Assembly: GCF_042743185.1 (NCBI RefSeq)
Contig: NZ_JBHYMS010000011.1
Span: forward strand, 62,001 to 126,000
Length of the DNA: 64,000 nt
From: Inquilinus sp042743185
GTDB taxonomy: Bacteria; Pseudomonadota; Alphaproteobacteria; DSM-16000; Inquilinaceae
Reading direction: 5' to 3'
The notes under the pieces: generated by a model
What the model saw: the letters and a program-made list of their open reading frames with translations, nothing else
What the model was told of the DNA's origin: nothing
Databases searched by the model: none
Shown here: positions 34,784 through 43,417 of the stretch, piece after piece
Position numbering within the stretch: the stretch's first letter is position 1
How the letters are laid out: the number at the start of each line of letters is the position of its first letter
Position numbers and translations under genes: made by a program

Positions 34784-35683
34784 ATGGAGACAGGATTGAC
34801 GATCCCGGTATCGCGCCGCTGGGCGCTTGCCAGCTCTCTGCTCGTCCCCGCGCTCGCCGCCCTCCCGGCCGCGGCGCGGGCCGGCGGGGATGCCGAGGCG
34901 CGGCTCGCCGAGCTCGAGCGCGCCCATGACGGCCGCATCGGCGTCGCCGCGCTCGATCTCGCGACCGGCGCGCGCATCGGGCATCGGGCCGACGAGCGCT
35001 TCCTGCTGTGCAGCACCTTCAAGGCCCTGGCCGCGGCCTTCGTCCTCGCCCGGATCGACCAGAAGAAGGAGCGGTTGGACCGCCGAATCGTGATCTCGCG
35101 CAAGGATCTCGTGGCCGGCGTGTCGTCGGTGACCGAACGCCGCGTCGGCGGGGCCGGCATGACGGTGGCCGAGCTCTGCGACGCCGCGGTGACCTACAGC
35201 GACAACACGGCGGGCAACCTCCTGCTCGCCAGCTTCGGCGGCCCGGCGGGGCTGACCGCCTTCCTGCGGTCGATCGGCGACGGGACCTCGCGACTGGACC
35301 GCATCGAGCCGGAGCTGAACGCCTATGCCGCGCCCGGCGATCCGCGCGACACCACGACACCGGCGGCGATGCTGGAGACGCTGCGGACGCTGCTGTTCGG
35401 CGACGCGCTCTCCCCGTCCTCGCGCGCCCAGCTGGCGGCCTGGCTGATCACCAACAAGACCGGCGACGCCCGGCTGCGGGCCGGCTTCCCGGCGGGCTGG
35501 CTGGTCGGCGACAAGACCGGGACCGGCGGGAACAAGGAGGGCAGCGTCAACGACGTCGCCGTCGCCTGGACGCCGCAGCGCGGCGCGGTCATCGTCACCG
35601 CCTATTGCGAGCTGCCGTCGAAGTCGATGGCGCAGCAGAACCCGGTGATCGCCGAGATCGGGCGCATCGTCGCCGGGGCCTGA
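34784..35683 (+). CDS. bla: class A beta-lactamase
   Basis: A 299-residue serine beta-lactamase with a signal peptide (RRWALASSLLVPALAALPAAARA). All class A motifs are intact: STFK at 77-80 (Ambler 70-73), SDN at 139-141 (130-132), E175 in RIEPELN (E166) and KTGTGG from residue 244 (234-239). A cysteine precedes the active serine (Ambler 69) but position 238 is glycine, so the C69-C238 disulfide of the KPC/NMC-A carbapenemases is absent. The ATG at 34784 fits the signal peptide; a frame open upstream to 34637 is not needed. It hydrolyses beta-lactams in the periplasm. A class C gene follows 53 bases later. Confidence 0.94.
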   Translation: METGLTIPVSRRWALASSLLVPALAALPAAARAGGDAEARLAELERAHDGRIGVAALDLATGARIGHRADERFLLCSTFKALAAAFVLARIDQKKERLDRRIVISRKDLVAGVSSVTERRVGGAGMTVAELCDAAVTYSDNTAGNLLLASFGGPAGLTAFLRSIGDGTSRLDRIEPELNAYAAPGDPRDTTTPAAMLETLRTLLFGDALSPSSRAQLAAWLITNKTGDARLRAGFPAGWLVGDKTGTGGNKEGSVNDVAVAWTPQRGAVIVTAYCELPSKSMAQQNPVIAEIGRIVAGA

Positions 35684-35690
35684 CCCCGGC
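35672..35690. terminator. hairpin overlapping the class A beta-lactamase stop
   Basis: GCCGGGG at 35672-35678 pairs with CCCCGGC at 35684-35690 around the stop codon. There is no T-run, so it may attenuate rather than end transcription into the class C gene. Confidence 0.3.
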
Positions 35691-35736
35691 CGGACGCCCG
35701 ATCATCAGCCAAAACCAGAAAGACGCCGTATCCGCC

Positions 35737-36912
35737 ATGAGACGCATCTTCCGTCAGACGCTCGGAGCCCTCGCGGCCGCTTCCCTGCTCCTCGGCACGC
35801 CCGTCCACGCCGCCGACGATTCCGGACAGGATCGGATCGCGAGCGCCGTCCGGGAGGCGGTCGGGCCGGTCATGGAGGAGCACGACATCCCCGGCATGGC
35901 CGTGGCGGTCACCGCGCGGGGGAAGCGGTATGTCTTCAGCTACGGCGTCGCGTCGCGGGAGAGCGGGCAGAAGGTCACCGAGGACACGCTGTTCGAGATC
36001 GGGTCGGTCAGCAAGACCTTCACCGCGACGCTCGGCGCCGTTGCGCAGCTGCGCGGGGGCCTCTCCCTTTCCGACAGCGCCAGCCGGCACCTGCCGGCCC
36101 TCGCCGGCAGCGCCTTCGACCGGATCAGCCTGCTCGATCTCGCGACCTACACGGCGGGCGGCCTGCCGCTGCAGTTCCCGGACGACGTCACCGGCCAGGA
36201 CGGGATGATCGCCTTCTACCGGGGCTGGCGCCCGGCCTATGCCGCCGGCACCCATCGGCTGTACTCGAACCCCAGCATCGGCCTGTTCGGCGCCCTCGCC
36301 GCCCGGAGCCTGGACAAGCCGTTCGACGAGCTGATGGAGCAGGACATCTTCCCGGCGCTGGGCCTGACCCGGACCTATATCCGGGTCCCGCGCGACCGGA
36401 TGGACCGCTACGCCTGGGGCATCTCGAGATCCGGCCGGCCGGTCCGGGTGACGCCGGGCGTGCTGGATTCGGAGGCCTACGGCGTGAAGACGACCGCGGC
36501 CGACATGATCCGGTTCGTCGAAGCCAATATGGGCGGCGGGGCGCTGGACGACACGCTCCGGCGCGCCATCGCCGCGACCCATGCCGGCTATTACCGGGTC
36601 GGCGACATGACCCAGGGGCTGGGCTGGGAGATGTATGCCTGGCCGATCGGCCTCGACCGGCTGCGGGCCGGCAACTCCGTCGACATGGCCCTGAAGCCCC
36701 ACGCCGTCACCCGGCTGGACCCGCCGCTGCCGCCGCAGGATGACGTGCTGATCAACAAGACCGGCTCGACCAACGGCTTCGGCGCCTATGTCGCCTTCGT
36801 TCCCGCCCGCGGCATCGGCGTGGCGATCCTGGCGAACCGGGCCTATCCGATCGCGGCGCGGGTGACCGCCGCCTATCGCATCCTGGCGGCGCTGGACGGC
36901 GAGGCCGGCTGA
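35737..36912 (+). CDS. ampC: class C (AmpC-type) beta-lactamase
   Basis: A 391-residue periplasmic serine hydrolase with signal peptide TLGALAAASLLLGTPVHA. Motifs are SVSK at 90-93 (S64-K67), YSN at 176-178 (Y150-N152) and KTGSTNGFG from 341 (K315 region), the order and spacing of AmpC rather than of DD-peptidase or esterase relatives; LYSNPSIGLFG and GIPxGM-like DIPGMAVAV also fit. It follows the class A gene on the same strand with a 53-base gap, so the two may be co-transcribed. No AmpR-type LysR regulator is adjacent, unlike inducible chromosomal ampC; expression may be constitutive. Confidence 0.93.
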   Translation: MRRIFRQTLGALAAASLLLGTPVHAADDSGQDRIASAVREAVGPVMEEHDIPGMAVAVTARGKRYVFSYGVASRESGQKVTEDTLFEIGSVSKTFTATLGAVAQLRGGLSLSDSASRHLPALAGSAFDRISLLDLATYTAGGLPLQFPDDVTGQDGMIAFYRGWRPAYAAGTHRLYSNPSIGLFGALAARSLDKPFDELMEQDIFPALGLTRTYIRVPRDRMDRYAWGISRSGRPVRVTPGVLDSEAYGVKTTAADMIRFVEANMGGGALDDTLRRAIAATHAGYYRVGDMTQGLGWEMYAWPIGLDRLRAGNSVDMALKPHAVTRLDPPLPPQDDVLINKTGSTNGFGAYVAFVPARGIGVAILANRAYPIAARVTAAYRILAALDGEAG

Positions 36913-36930
36913 CGAAACGCGAGGTCCGCC

Positions 36931-37722
36931 CTACGCCGCGTCCCGGTCGCGGCGCAGGCCGTCCTTGCGCATCTGGTCGGGCGTGGTGCCGGTCAGGCGG
37001 TGGAACATGGCGATGAAGGCCGAGGCGTTGCCGTAGCCGAGCCAGCGCGCCACCGCGCCGACCGAGGCCCCCTCCTCCAGCCGCGACAGGGCCGCGACCA
37101 GCTTCATCCGCTGCCGCCATTCGGCGAAGGACATGCCGAGGTCGCGCTGGCAGTGGCGCGACAGGGTGCGCTCGGTGGTGCCCGTGACCCGCGCCCATTC
37201 CGCCAGCGACCGGCGGTCGCCCGGCTCGCGCTGCAGCGCCTCCAGCACGATGCGCAGGGCCGGGTCGTCGGACAGCGGCAGATAGGAGGAATGGCGCGGC
37301 GCCAGCCGGATCTGGTCGACCAGCACCTGGGCCAGCCTCAGGTCGGCGTCGGTCTTCGGCACCTTCACGCCCCGGGCGTCGAAATCGGCCAGGATCGCCT
37401 TGATCAGCGGGCTGAGCGCCAGGGTGCAGGGCTCGGCCGGCAGATCGGCGCAGAACTCGCGCACGACATAGACCGAGACGTAGCGCACCGCGTCGCGGTT
37501 GTGGCAGGCATGCACCACGTCGGGCGGGGTCCAGATCGCATAATGCGGCGGCGACAGGTAGCGCACGCCGCCGACCGTCGCCACCATCAGGCCGCGCACG
37601 GCGTAGTTCAGCTTGCCCCAGGGCAGCGCCGCCTCCGGCCACACCATGCCGGCCGGGTAGTCCTCGGTGCGGAAGGACAGCGGGTCGGGCGGCTCGCCGC
37701 GCAGCGCGGGGATGCGGGTCAT
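36931..37722 (-). CDS. AraC-family transcriptional regulator
   Basis: A 263-residue regulator. The N-terminal cupin-like half includes HYAIWTPPDVVHACHNRDAV, and the C-terminal double helix-turn-helix runs from SLAEWARVTGTTERTLSRHCQRDLGMSFAEWRQR to GYGNASAFIAMFHRLTGTTPDQMRK. It is divergent from an EamA transporter gene with 71 bases between the starts, the usual arrangement for a regulator and the exporter it controls. It is convergent with ampC, so it is unlikely to belong to the resistance cluster. The effector is unknown. Confidence 0.92.
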   Translation of the reverse strand: MTRIPALRGEPPDPLSFRTEDYPAGMVWPEAALPWGKLNYAVRGLMVATVGGVRYLSPPHYAIWTPPDVVHACHNRDAVRYVSVYVVREFCADLPAEPCTLALSPLIKAILADFDARGVKVPKTDADLRLAQVLVDQIRLAPRHSSYLPLSDDPALRIVLEALQREPGDRRSLAEWARVTGTTERTLSRHCQRDLGMSFAEWRQRMKLVAALSRLEEGASVGAVARWLGYGNASAFIAMFHRLTGTTPDQMRKDGLRRDRDAA

Positions 37723-37793
37723 GTCCTGTCCTCTCGATCGTCTGTCCGATCATCGTTATATATCTTGAACCGGCCAGACGCTACGGTCGCACC

Positions 37794-38714
37794 ATGTCCG
37801 CATCCGACACCCCCTTGCGCTGGTTCGCCCTGCCGGTCGTCACCGTGGCGATCTGGTCCGGCAACGTCGTCGTCACCAAGCTGGCGGCGACCGCGGTGCA
37901 CCCGAGCGTCATCGCCTTCGAGCGCTGGGCCCTGGCGCTGCTGCTGCTGACGCCGTTCCTGATCCGGCCGGTGTGGCGGCTGCGGCGGGAGATCCGGCCG
38001 CATCTGGCGAAGCTGGCGGTGCTGGGGCTGCTCGGCATGGCCGCCTATCAGGGGCTGGCCTATTACGCGGCGGAGACCACGTCCGCCACCAAGATGGGCT
38101 TCGTGGTGTCGCTGGTGCCGCTCCTGACCATGGCGCTGTCGAGCCTGCTGCTGGCCGAGGCGCCGACGCCGGGCATGGTGGGCGGCGGCGCCCTGTCGCT
38201 CGTCGGCCTGACGCTGCTGCTGGGCCAGGGCGACCCGCTGGCGCCGTTCAGCGGCGGGCTGGCGCCGGGCGACGGGCTGATGCTGATCGCCTGCATCACC
38301 TATTCCGGCTACGGCGTGCTGCTGCGGCGCTGGCCGATGCCGTTGCCGGTCTGGCCGTCCTTGTACCTGCAGATCGCCTTCGCCACGCTGTTCCTGCTGC
38401 CCGGCTGGCTGCTGGCGCCGACGGCGCCGCACAGCGCCACGGCGGTCGGGCTGATCCTCTATGCCGGGATCCCGACCTCGATCCTGGCGCCGTTCCTGTG
38501 GATGCAGGCGATCCGGCTGCTCGGCCCCAGCCGCACCAGCCTGTTCATCAACCTGTCGCCGGTGATGACCGCGGCGATCGCGGTGGCGGCGCTGGGCGAG
38601 AGCCTGCACCCGTACCACCTGGCCGGCGGCGCCCTGGTGCTGCTGGGCGTCGTCCTGGCCCAGCGCTTCGGCCGGCGGGCGGCGCGGGTGCCGGTCGCGG
38701 AGGCCGCCGAGTGA
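37794..38714 (+). CDS. EamA-domain (DMT) transporter
   Basis: A 306-residue membrane protein with ten predicted helices in two EamA repeats: WFALPVVTVAIWSGNVVVTK begins the first and DGLMLIACITYSGYGVLLRR the second; SATKMGFVVSLVPLLTMALS and SILAPFLWMQAIRLLGPSRT are the typical fourth-helix blocks of each half. DMT proteins of this type export amino acids or metabolites. Divergence from the AraC-type gene suggests control by it. It ends five bases before a convergent gene. Confidence 0.9.
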   Translation: MSASDTPLRWFALPVVTVAIWSGNVVVTKLAATAVHPSVIAFERWALALLLLTPFLIRPVWRLRREIRPHLAKLAVLGLLGMAAYQGLAYYAAETTSATKMGFVVSLVPLLTMALSSLLLAEAPTPGMVGGGALSLVGLTLLLGQGDPLAPFSGGLAPGDGLMLIACITYSGYGVLLRRWPMPLPVWPSLYLQIAFATLFLLPGWLLAPTAPHSATAVGLILYAGIPTSILAPFLWMQAIRLLGPSRTSLFINLSPVMTAAIAVAALGESLHPYHLAGGALVLLGVVLAQRFGRRAARVPVAEAAE

Positions 38715-38719
38715 AGCGG

Positions 38720-41200
38720 CTACTCCTGCCGAGCACCGTATTCCCCGATCCCGACGAAGGGAAAATAGGCGACAAAGGTCGCCGCGAAGAAAGCCCCCGC
38801 CTGGATCAGGGTCGAGGCCGCCACGCTCTGGTTCCTGGTCAGCTCGGAAACGACGTTTCCGAAGATGAGAAGGATATACGTGAAGGCCTGACGTGCGTGC
38901 GCGACATCGGTCCCCTGGCGACGGATCTCGCTGAGGGTGTGCCTGAGCTTGAACCCGACCTTGGCCCGGTATCGGGCAATACCCTGCAAACCCTGCCGCG
39001 CGTTCGGGTCGCCCGGCATCGGCGGCTCGAGGCCCATCGCGATCCTGTCGAAGTACTGGTTGAAGGCACGATAGGAAATCGTCTCCAGCAGCTCGACGGC
39101 CGTGTAGGCCGCGACATATTTGGCCACCTCCCCGGCGGCTTCCCGTCCGGCCAGGCCGGCCGCCTGGGCACCGGCACCGCTGTGCACCAGCCCGAGAGCG
39201 ATCAGAACGGTCGTCAGCTGGGAGTATGTCGAGTACGCCGCATTGTCGGCGAAAACCGCCGGCATGTTCAGCAGCGGGCCGCCGCCACGATTGTCCGTGA
39301 CCGGGAAGTACATGTTCACCATGTCGCGCAGGCCTATGATCAGCGCCCTGGCCGACGCGGGCCCCTGGGCCGCGATTCCGCCCCCGGCCCGGGCTGCGGC
39401 GGCGGTCGCACCGATCATCAAGAGGGTGTTGGTGGCGACCGAGGCATACTGCTTTCCCGTCGGCGCCATGCGGTCGTCTGCCGGTCGACTGCTGCTGGTG
39501 TCGTAGACCAGGCCGCCGACCTTCACCGCGATCGGCAGAAAATTCAGCGCGATCAGGATCGGAGCGAGATCCTGCTTCATCTTCTCGCTGCTCGCGCTGA
39601 TGCCATAGGCGGCCGCTTCGCGGGTGGTGGCCAATGTGAGCAGCACCGCGAAGTCGCGCAGAACAACCTTCCCGACGTCCCGGATGGCGCTCAACATGCT
39701 GGCGCTCGCCACCTGGTCGCCCCCATTCGCGACGACGAGCTGTTGAAACGCCTGCGACAACGCCTCGACACCATCGTCCCCGCCTGGGCGGGACGTCCGA
39801 GCGCTCGTGGGGGCCGGACCGATGTCGTCCTGCTGCCCGGTCTGCGGCTGCGTCGTTGCCGTCGAGGGGCCTGCCGCATCGTCCCCGATCGTGTCGTCCC
39901 GCAGCGATTCTGGCAGTTGGTCGATGGCGCGGAGGAGCGCCGGGCTGTCCAGCCGGCTCGCAATCGCCAAAAGCTCGTCGATTCTTTCTTCGAGCGCGAT
40001 CTTTTGTTGATCGAGCCCATCAATTTCCTGATTCACCGCGCCTATTTTGCTTCTTTCCTCCGCAATCTTATTTTCAACATCCGATATTGACAATTGTGTC
40101 TGAGTGATTTGATTTTTCAGTTCTTCCATATCTTCAGAACTTGATTTGACATTTTCGTCATTTTCTCTGATGTCATTTTCGATCTCGTTGATCTCGTCAT
40201 TTATTTTTATCGACCTTTGCAGGGCCGATTTATATTCATCATCAATAGATCGAAGTTCGTTTATCGTCGAGTTTTCATCATTCAGAAAGCCACTCAGAAC
40301 ACCGATGTCACCGGTCACTTTGCTTTTCTGTCTTTCCAGATCTTCCAGCCGGGTCCCGATCCGGTCGAGTTCTTCCGTGCCGGCCCTCATTTCCGCATCG
40401 ACTTCGACACCTTCAGCCTCGAGGGCTTCGAGCCGTTCCGCAATCGCCGCCGCCTGCCCTTGGTCCTGTGGATCTGCCGGCGTGGCTCGGAGGGTCTCAA
40501 TCTCCTCCTGCAGGGCTTCAAGCCTTGCGGTCGCCTGTTCAGTCCGTGTCTTGGCTGCTTGCTCCTGCTCTCTCGCCTCGACCGCCCGCCGCTCCAGATC
40601 GGCGAGCGTCCGGTCGAGAGCGCCACGGTGTCCATCGATCAGGGTCGCCAGGCCTTCCAGGTCCCTCGTCTCGCCGGCTTCGCCCAGCGCGATCCCGAGG
40701 GAGGCCAGCACGTCGCCGACCTGCGTCCACCGTTCATCGATTGAATCGTACAACCTCTCAAGCTCGTCTTCCTGGGCGAACAGCGCGTCCTGTCGCGCAG
40801 AAAGACGGTCCATCAGCGCAACCACTCCCTGTTGCTGACCGTCTATGTTCGCATATGCCAGCTGCTCTTCATCCACGAGGCGAAAATATTCGGTGAGCTG
40901 GTTGTCCTGTGTCTGCCGGAGCTCGTCCAGAATTTCGAAAAGCGCTTCCTGATCTTCTGCACCTTGCCACCGGGCTTGGTCCACGGCGTCCAGTTCGTCC
41001 TGGCGGGTGGCGAGTTGATCGTTCGTCTGGGCCCTGGCCGCCTCCACATGGTCCCTGGCGTCGCCGGCGGTCCGCAGTCGGCCGATCTCAACCCCCAGCA
41101 ACTCGGCCATCCATCGATCGAGAGCTGCCGTGTTTTCCGACGATCGTCCTTGGCCTGAGCTTTCGCCGCCGATTTCCTGCTGCCTGGAACTGTCTGCCAT
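38720..41200 (-). CDS. large coiled-coil protein with hydrophobic C-terminal part, unknown function
   Basis: An 826-residue protein of no recognised family. Residues about 40-480 are almost continuous coiled coil rich in Glu, Gln, Asp and Arg (for example ARQDALFAQEDELERLYDSI), with a polar, Asn/Ser-rich, AT-richer coding stretch at about 300-420. A disordered linker (STATTQPQTGQQDDIGPAPT) follows. The last 350 residues contain hydrophobic segments such as ILIALNFLPIAVKVGGLV, TNTLLMIGATAAAARAGG, LTTVLIALGLV and GAFFAATFVAYFPFVGIG. No signal peptide is present. Coiled coil plus late membrane segments resembles type III secretion translocators, but no secretion genes or chaperone are nearby, so this is only an analogy. 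Confidence 0.7.
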   Translation of the reverse strand: MADSSRQQEIGGESSGQGRSSENTAALDRWMAELLGVEIGRLRTAGDARDHVEAARAQTNDQLATRQDELDAVDQARWQGAEDQEALFEILDELRQTQDNQLTEYFRLVDEEQLAYANIDGQQQGVVALMDRLSARQDALFAQEDELERLYDSIDERWTQVGDVLASLGIALGEAGETRDLEGLATLIDGHRGALDRTLADLERRAVEAREQEQAAKTRTEQATARLEALQEEIETLRATPADPQDQGQAAAIAERLEALEAEGVEVDAEMRAGTEELDRIGTRLEDLERQKSKVTGDIGVLSGFLNDENSTINELRSIDDEYKSALQRSIKINDEINEIENDIRENDENVKSSSEDMEELKNQITQTQLSISDVENKIAEERSKIGAVNQEIDGLDQQKIALEERIDELLAIASRLDSPALLRAIDQLPESLRDDTIGDDAAGPSTATTQPQTGQQDDIGPAPTSARTSRPGGDDGVEALSQAFQQLVVANGGDQVASASMLSAIRDVGKVVLRDFAVLLTLATTREAAAYGISASSEKMKQDLAPILIALNFLPIAVKVGGLVYDTSSSRPADDRMAPTGKQYASVATNTLLMIGATAAAARAGGGIAAQGPASARALIIGLRDMVNMYFPVTDNRGGGPLLNMPAVFADNAAYSTYSQLTTVLIALGLVHSGAGAQAAGLAGREAAGEVAKYVAAYTAVELLETISYRAFNQYFDRIAMGLEPPMPGDPNARQGLQGIARYRAKVGFKLRHTLSEIRRQGTDVAHARQAFTYILLIFGNVVSELTRNQSVAASTLIQAGAFFAATFVAYFPFVGIGEYGARQE

Positions 41201-41507
41201 CTCTCTCTCCCAACGCTGCTCGCAAACCAGGATCGTCGCGCCCGGCTCGCGCAGCCGACGGGATCGTCACCTTCGCCAACTGCACCGACGTCCTGGAAGG
41301 GCTCCCGGGCACCGTCGGCGGCGCATGAAACGGCCGATGGCGCTGTCGGACAGCCTCTACAACCCCATGAGGATTTGCCTGACGGAGCCCGATGGGAATT
41401 CCGCTTTTGATATGGCCCGATGCGCGGTTCGGATACTCGCGCCTGCCGACCCGGAAGCCGCCGCCGGGTGAGGCGGCGCCGCCCGCAGCGGGGCGGCGCC
41501 GTCTTCG
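41201..41507. other. 307-base gap upstream of the coiled-coil gene
   Basis: No gene is supported. It contains the hairpin at 41475-41500 near the lipoprotein gene's 3' end and must hold the promoter of the leftward coiled-coil gene; a purine-rich GGGAGAGAGAT directly before 41200 is that gene's ribosome-binding site. Confidence 0.5.
41475..41500 (-). terminator. GC-rich hairpin after the lipoprotein gene
   Basis: GGCGCCGCCC at 41475-41484 pairs perfectly with GGGCGGCGCC at 41491-41500, seven bases beyond the leftward lipoprotein stop. The stem is strong but no T-run follows on the minus strand. Confidence 0.5.
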
Positions 41508-42368
41508 CTACTTCCAGCCGTGCTCGGTGCCGAACTTGCGCAGGGCACGCTCGTGCTCGCGGCGCAGCTGGGTCAGCTTCCGGGTCAGGTCGCGGCCGAG
41601 GATCTTGCCGTAATCCTGGCCGGTCTTGGACTTGTCCCAGTCGTTCTCGACAAAGCGGGCATCGACCCGGCCGGAGCGGGAAACCGACACCGGCGTGCCG
41701 GTGAAGCTCTGCGCCGCCTTGGTCAGCTCGGCCACGAAGGCGGCGTCGTCGAGGCCGCTATAGGCCTTGCCGGTGGAATCGGCGATGTTCAGGAAGAACA
41801 GGTCGCGGCCGAAGGCGGTGTAGCCGCCGCCCAGCCCCTTGTTCACCGACGCCGCATGCTGGAAGAAGGCCTGGGCCTCCTCGCCGGTCGGCGCATGGTC
41901 CTTGAAGGTCACCACGGCATAGCCGGTGTTGCCCTGCCCTTCCGGCGTGAAGTCGGTGACCAGCACGCTCCACTGGCGGAAGGTATAGCCGACCGCGGCG
42001 CCGAACAGGTCGGCGGTCTTCGGGTCGGTCTCGAAGGCCGATTGCAGCGAGGCATTGGTCTCGAGCTGATAGCCCCCCGGCGTCACCTCGGTCTGCACCT
42101 GGTCGGCCGGGATGTTGAGCAGGGCCAGGATCTTCGGCAGCTCGGTGTCCTTCACCTGCTCGGTGAAGGCGGCGCGGTCGGCATAAGTGGCCTTCTTATT
42201 GTCGAGGCCGAGCGGCTTGAAGGTCAGCGCCTCGTACGAGAACAGCTGGGTCGGGCCGACCGGCGCTTCCGGCGCCGGCGCGGGCTTCTGGCCGCAGGCG
42301 GCGAGCGCGACGGTCGTCGCCAGGCTGGTCGCGAGCGCGACGGTTCTGAGAGATCGCAGGAACGTCAT
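41508..42368 (-). CDS. putative lipoprotein of unknown function
   Basis: A 286-residue protein starting MTFLRSLRTVALATSLATTV with a lipobox VALAAC around residues 19-24, so it should be lipidated and anchored in a membrane facing the periplasm. The mature part has no recognised domain; it alternates short strands and helices (SYEALTFKPLGLDNKKATYAD, GYAVVTFKDHAPTGEEAQAF) and ends in a basic helix. The ATG at 42368 is preferred over a much longer frame open upstream that runs antisense through mazG. It is divergent from mazG. Confidence 0.75.
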   Translation of the reverse strand: MTFLRSLRTVALATSLATTVALAACGQKPAPAPEAPVGPTQLFSYEALTFKPLGLDNKKATYADRAAFTEQVKDTELPKILALLNIPADQVQTEVTPGGYQLETNASLQSAFETDPKTADLFGAAVGYTFRQWSVLVTDFTPEGQGNTGYAVVTFKDHAPTGEEAQAFFQHAASVNKGLGGGYTAFGRDLFFLNIADSTGKAYSGLDDAAFVAELTKAAQSFTGTPVSVSRSGRVDARFVENDWDKSKTGQDYGKILGRDLTRKLTQLRREHERALRKFGTEHGWK

Positions 42369-42485
42369 GATTTTCCCCTCCGGACCGGAGCGAAGCGCCC
42401 CGGCCGGATATAGGAATGCGCGGGCGCTCGCTTGGCAAGGCGGAGCGCGATGCGATACCAGAGGGAACCGCCCGCCCGGAGACCC

Positions 42486-43319
42486 ATGATGACCGACCGC
42501 CCCGACGCCGCCCCCGACACTGGTGAAGCCACGCGCCGCCTGATCGAGGTGATGGCGCGGCTGCGCGATCCCGAGACCGGCTGCCCCTGGGACGTGGAGC
42601 AGAGCTTCCGCACCATCGCGCCCTACACGATCGAGGAGGCCTACGAGGTGGCCGACGCGATCGAGCGCGACGCCATGGACGAGCTCAAGGACGAGCTGGG
42701 CGACCTCTTGTTCCAGGTCGCTTTCCATTCGCGCATGGCGGAGGAGCGCGGCGCGTTCGACTTCGCCGGCGTGGCCGCCGGCATCGTCGACAAGATGATC
42801 CGCCGCCACCCGCATGTGTTCGGCGACGCGCCGGTCGACGCCGACGGCATGCCGGCGCAGTGGGAGCGGCAGAAGGCGGAGGAGCGCGCCGCCAAGGCCG
42901 AGGCGGAGGGCCGGCCCGCCGGGGTGCTGGACGGCATCGCCGGCGGCCTGCCCAGCCTGACCCGGGCGCTGAAGCTGCAGCGGCGGGCGGCGCGGGTCGG
43001 CTTCGACTGGACCGACCCGGCCGACATCCTGGACAAGATCGAGGAGGAGGTCGCCGAGATCCGGGCGGAGATCGACGGACGGGCGCCGAAAGAGCGGATC
43101 GAGGACGAGATCGGCGACCTCTTGTTCTGCGCCGTCAACCTGGCCCGGCGCTACGAGGTCGACCCCGATTCCGCGCTGCGCCGGACCAACGCCAAATTCG
43201 AGCGCCGCTTCCGCCACCTGGAGGCGGCGCTGCGGGCCGAGGGCCGCGACCCCGCCGGGGCCAGCCTGGACGAGATGGAGGCCCTGTGGGTCGCGGCGAA
43301 GCGGGCGGAGACGGCATAG
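42486..43319 (+). CDS. mazG: nucleoside triphosphate pyrophosphohydrolase MazG
   Basis: A 277-residue house-cleaning enzyme hydrolysing (d)NTPs to monophosphates and pyrophosphate. Two MazG domains are visible: CPWDVEQSFRTIAPYTIEEAYEVADAI with DELKDELGDLLFQV in the first, and DILDKIEEEVAEIRAEI with RIEDEIGDLLFCAV in the second, each giving the EExxE/ExxD metal site. CCGGAG precedes a double ATG (42486 and 42489). Length and domain order are those of E. coli-type MazG, not of the single-domain toxin-associated form. Confidence 0.94.
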   Translation: MMTDRPDAAPDTGEATRRLIEVMARLRDPETGCPWDVEQSFRTIAPYTIEEAYEVADAIERDAMDELKDELGDLLFQVAFHSRMAEERGAFDFAGVAAGIVDKMIRRHPHVFGDAPVDADGMPAQWERQKAEERAAKAEAEGRPAGVLDGIAGGLPSLTRALKLQRRAARVGFDWTDPADILDKIEEEVAEIRAEIDGRAPKERIEDEIGDLLFCAVNLARRYEVDPDSALRRTNAKFERRFRHLEAALRAEGRDPAGASLDEMEALWVAAKRAETA

Positions 43320-43322
43320 TCC

Positions 43323-43401
43323 GTAGGTTGGGTTCGCTGTTGCGAACCCAACACTGGCTCGGGCTGCGCGATGTTGGGTTCGCGTCGCGAACCCAACCTA
43401 C
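43323..43401. repeat. nested palindromic repeat (REP/BIME-like) between mazG and FKBP gene
   Basis: GTAGGTTGGGTTCGC at 43323-43337 is the exact complement of 43387-43401. Inside are two further arms, near 43340-43353 and 43372-43383, so the unit can fold as two back-to-back hairpins or one long stem. It lies between convergent genes, the usual place for REP-like elements, and could act as a bidirectional terminator or mRNA stabiliser. Confidence 0.75.
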
Positions 43402-43417
43402 GCCCGGCTGCGGTTGA

